From contig DASVCS010000024.1 of assembly GCA_036381495.1 (NCBI GenBank), forward strand, positions 1 to 36,173: a DNA stretch of 36,173 nucleotides. The letters run 5' to 3'. Positions 34,801 to 36,173 of this stretch are shown piece by piece; the stretch's first letter is position 1; each line of letters starts with the position of its first letter. The notes beneath the pieces were generated by a model that did not search any database, was not told where the DNA came from, and was given only the letters and a program-made list of their open reading frames with translations. The DNA is from DASVCS01 sp036381495. Lineage in GTDB: Bacteria; Gemmatimonadota; Gemmatimonadetes; Longimicrobiales; RSA9. Made by a program: the position numbers and the translations under genes.

Positions 34801-35102
34801 TCGACGCCGGCGAGGCGGGAGTCGGTCTGGACGGCGCGGATGGGCCGGACGCCGCCGCCGCCGGGCGCACGGAACTCGTCGAGGGCGTGATCGACCTCGC
34901 CTTCCGCGAGGGCGACGGCGGGTGGGTGATCTGCGACTTCAAGACCGATGCCATCGCCGACCCGGCCGTGCGCGCGGCGCGCATCGCGCTCTACCGCCGG
35001 CAGGTCGACCTGTACGCCACGTGCTGGGCGCGCCTGACCGGCGAGCCGGTGAAGGAGCGGGTGCTGCTGTTCACGCGCGACGGGGAGGTGGTGACGTGGT
35101 GA
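31815..35102 (+). CDS. addA: AddA-like UvrD/Rep helicase-nuclease
   Basis: The protein has 1095 aa. Superfamily-1 helicase motifs: Walker A GAGSGKTT (28-35), Ia TFTRKAAAELRERF, II VDEFQDTD (about 366-373), III GDPKQSIYRFRRAD, IV LTANFRSR, and LMNLHKAKGLEAGVVVLALP (about 720-740) for motif V. The C-terminal PD-(D/E)XK nuclease has EGVIDLAFREGDGGWVICDF and KTDA (D1041, K1043). Length and order match AddA. With the AddB-like gene it forms the AddAB-type helicase-nuclease for recombination repair and phage DNA degradation. A GTG at 31782 is a possible earlier start; the ATG at 31815 lies in the fourth unit of the junction repeat. It ends 12 nt from the convergent next gene. Confidence 0.93.
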   Translation: MPDWTPPDQANRDRIANDLDANLLVEAGAGSGKTTAMVGRMVALVRTGRAEVDEIAAVTFTRKAAAELRERFQEALERAYREAVDGEVRERFARALAALDRCFIGTIHSFCGRLLRERPLEAGVPPNFEELTEQDEARLRTESWSRFLERLSGRDSRLLKGLAAVGLRPAQLRAAFDELSDNPDVRYPAEPAPRPGSDEIAPVRQALEDLLDDALRLLPDEEPESGWDDLQRKVRRLDFSRRFPGWRRSVDFFEALADAVTRNSKVTQSRWGSTKEAKAAAKELGARWDAFAAEDAPAQRLLHAWQAHRYRIAIRFARAAAGHYAAERRRLGRLDFQDLLLRAAKLLREDSDARRDLGRRYRYLLVDEFQDTDPIQAEVIFLLAAEGDDPRWTRVTPRPGALFVVGDPKQSIYRFRRADIAVYNQVKARFAEFGAVLSLTANFRSRKPIEALVNRVFQRHFPPEATEHQAAFAPLAVAPGSAQHEGVFWYRFEPAEGRGRIGAARLAAVESELIASWIRERIDRGERRPGDFMILTRTKSQLSTFARALEARNVPVQVSGSGVGVEEELSELVLLLRALADPGDPVLTLAVLNGLFFGLSYEDLYDHAAAGGRFSFLGDPPDGPVGAALGAMREFWTLARAVPADVAVTKIVERLGVLPFAAAGDLGATRAGALVYALDALRVAGLDGATSLPDAIEVLEQALRQEVDAPLAPGEEDVVRLMNLHKAKGLEAGVVVLALPVAPPEHEPQRRITRDADGRAIGYTLIHDETRLRGGVIARPPEWEKHAAAEAPFGAAEEVRLLYVAATRAAEELVIARCDRTEGDSCWRIFHDALDDAAVATPLELTAAARPPREALAEDAATISGRIAALADTRAELARPTYHIAPVTARVKEGAESAPGRGSGAAAATTSRRGADWGSAVHQAIEAAQRGATGEVLRAVCRSALIEHDRPLTASGEPTELETLVTLIERLRESPVWARASAAQRRLVEAPFCVAFDAGEAGVGLDGADGPDAAAAGRTELVEGVIDLAFREGDGGWVICDFKTDAIADPAVRAARIALYRRQVDLYATCWARLTGEPVKERVLLFTRDGEVVTW

Positions 35103-35114
35103 GCGTGCCGGCCC

Positions 35115-36173
35115 CTACACCCCCGCCACCGCCGCCAGCACCGCGCCCGCGCGGACCGCGTCCGGCGTGGTGATCAGCATCGGCGTCTTCACGCCGTCCC
35201 GCACGATGCGGAGCAGGCTGCGGTCGATGTCGACTTCGACGTCCAGGATCCGATCGATCCGCACGGACGTGCTGCCCGCGTGCACGAGGAGCAGCCGCTG
35301 ATCCGTGATGAGCAGCGTGCCCTCGCGGTCGACGACGAGGCCGCGTACGCGGTACGCCTGCCGATCGCGCTGGAACCGCCGCAGGTTGCGCTCCTTGAGC
35401 AGCCGCGCGGGCGCGGCGAAATGGCACGACTCGCCCTCGCGCAGCGGGATGCCGGGCTCGACGACCGGCAGCGCGCCCGCGCGGATCCGGCGCAGCTCGG
35501 CGAGGCGGTGGACGACGTCGAGCTCGCCGGCGATGACGTCGTCCGCAACGCGCAGCGCGGCCTGCAACGCCGCCAGCGCGCGCTCCTCCTCCTCGGTCAG
35601 CTCGCGGTCGGCGACGACGCGCATATAGACGCCGCGGAACGCGTCCGCGCGCGCCGCGTCGCAGAACTCGCGGTCGAGGTCCAGTGCCGCTTCGAACTGC
35701 TCGAGCATTTGCAGTTCATCGGGCGATGCCGCGCCGTCATCGACGATCCGCCGCGCCGCGGCGAGGCAGGCGCGCTCGAGCTCGGCGCGCCGGGCACGGG
35801 TCGGGAGCGCCGCATCGGCCAGCGCCACGCGCGCGACTTCCAGCTCGGTGTCCGTGAACGGCCGCCGCTCGGTGACCGCCGGCGAGAGCGCGGCGCGCAG
35901 CCGGTCCCGCGCGCGGTTCTCACGCCGGGCGCGGCGGAGCGGGAACACGGCCGCGAGCAGGAGCGCGGCGCCGGCGACGAGCAGCACGAGCCGCATCGTT
36001 TGGCCTGCGCCGGCGGTGCCGCCCGTGCCGAGACCCGCGAGGGCGGCCGCGGCGAGCGCGAGTCCGACCGCGCCGGCAAGGAAGTACGGCCAGACGACGG
36101 GGCGGCGCGCGGCGACCTCGAGCCGCGCGATCGCATCGCGGTCCGCGGGGTCCGGCGCCGGCCCGTACGTCAC
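35115..36173 (-). CDS. membrane protein with a PH/GRAM-like C-terminal domain (right end at window edge)
   Basis: 352 codons are visible, starting with a GTG exactly at the window edge (GTG ACG TAC), so the true start may lie outside. Two TM helices (about 28-48 and 59-79) precede a helical region (about 90-240; acidic, TerB-like in look, with ELTEEEERALAALQAAL) and a C-terminal beta-rich domain (about 255-345) with EGTLLITDQRLLLVHAGSTS and SVRIDRILDVEVD. The last part is typical of bacterial PH/GRAM-like domains. Function is unknown; I would expect an inner-membrane anchor that senses lipid or protein partners. It is convergent with addA. Confidence 0.75.
   Translation of the reverse strand: MTYGPAPDPADRDAIARLEVAARRPVVWPYFLAGAVGLALAAAALAGLGTGGTAGAGQTMRLVLLVAGAALLLAAVFPLRRARRENRARDRLRAALSPAVTERRPFTDTELEVARVALADAALPTRARRAELERACLAAARRIVDDGAASPDELQMLEQFEAALDLDREFCDAARADAFRGVYMRVVADRELTEEEERALAALQAALRVADDVIAGELDVVHRLAELRRIRAGALPVVEPGIPLREGESCHFAAPARLLKERNLRRFQRDRQAYRVRGLVVDREGTLLITDQRLLLVHAGSTSVRIDRILDVEVDIDRSLLRIVRDGVKTPMLITTPDAVRAGAVLAAVAGV

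Noticed and set aside
32492..35173. 893-codon plus-strand frame over the AddA gene
   Set aside because: It is a shifted frame of AddA with a Gly/Arg/Ala-rich translation and no domain.

Overview
The window comes from a very GC-rich bacterial chromosome. The strong third-position GC, an RCC1-repeat lipoprotein, TAnnTT-type -10 boxes and the mix of families point to the Gemmatimonadota or a neighbouring phylum. That placement is an inference, because no rRNA or ribosomal-protein gene is present. No tRNA, rRNA, CRISPR array or intact transposase was recognised.

Layout. (1) 1-3.4 kb, minus strand: a tightly packed set of a TPR/CsgG-like lipoprotein, an outer-membrane beta-barrel protein and an RCC1-repeat lipoprotein that runs off the left edge. 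(2) 3.5-8.8 kb: a signalling module with a DUF6931 protein, a decayed VgrG spike gene, a 34-codon ORF, a membrane Ser/Thr kinase, a PP2C phosphatase and an FHA-transmembrane-trypsin-like protein. It resembles the kinase/phosphatase/FHA control module of type VI or related contractile injection systems, but no intact injection machinery is present here. (3) 9.0-11.7 kb: phenylacetyl-CoA epoxidase genes in the order paaA-paaD(N)-paaB-paaC-paaD(C). PaaD is split into two genes. A TTGACG-17-TAGATT promoter is followed directly by a perfect PaaR-type palindrome. (4) 11.9-15.6 kb: a DUF4157 (eCIS-core) protein with two HExxH motifs, a YczE-like membrane protein and a CPBP intramembrane protease. (5) 15.6-19.1 kb: a DUF4143-ATPase remnant and a YhaN/YhaO (SbcC/SbcD-like) pair. 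(6) 19.2-27.5 kb: an accessory region with an HNH endonuclease, a clostripain-family lipoprotein protease and its partner lipoprotein, a metallo-beta-lactamase-fold protein, several broken genes, and a compact three-gene minus-strand operon (TIGR04255 family plus two uncharacterised families). (7) 27.7-35.1 kb: a shortened WYL regulator, an AddB-like nuclease and an AddA-like helicase-nuclease. (8) 35.1-36.2 kb: a two-TM membrane protein with a PH/GRAM-like C-terminal domain, cut by the right edge.

The best candidates for an undescribed system are the TIGR04255 trio at 25664-27474, which sits among fragments of its own second gene and of the HNH gene and beside DNA-end-processing genes, and the double-metalloprotease DUF4157 protein with its overlapping small ORF. 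A recurring oddity is genes with their interiors removed: partial copies of the HNH gene (389 bp missing) and of the trio's second gene (220 bp missing), and a WYL regulator that lacks its central part.
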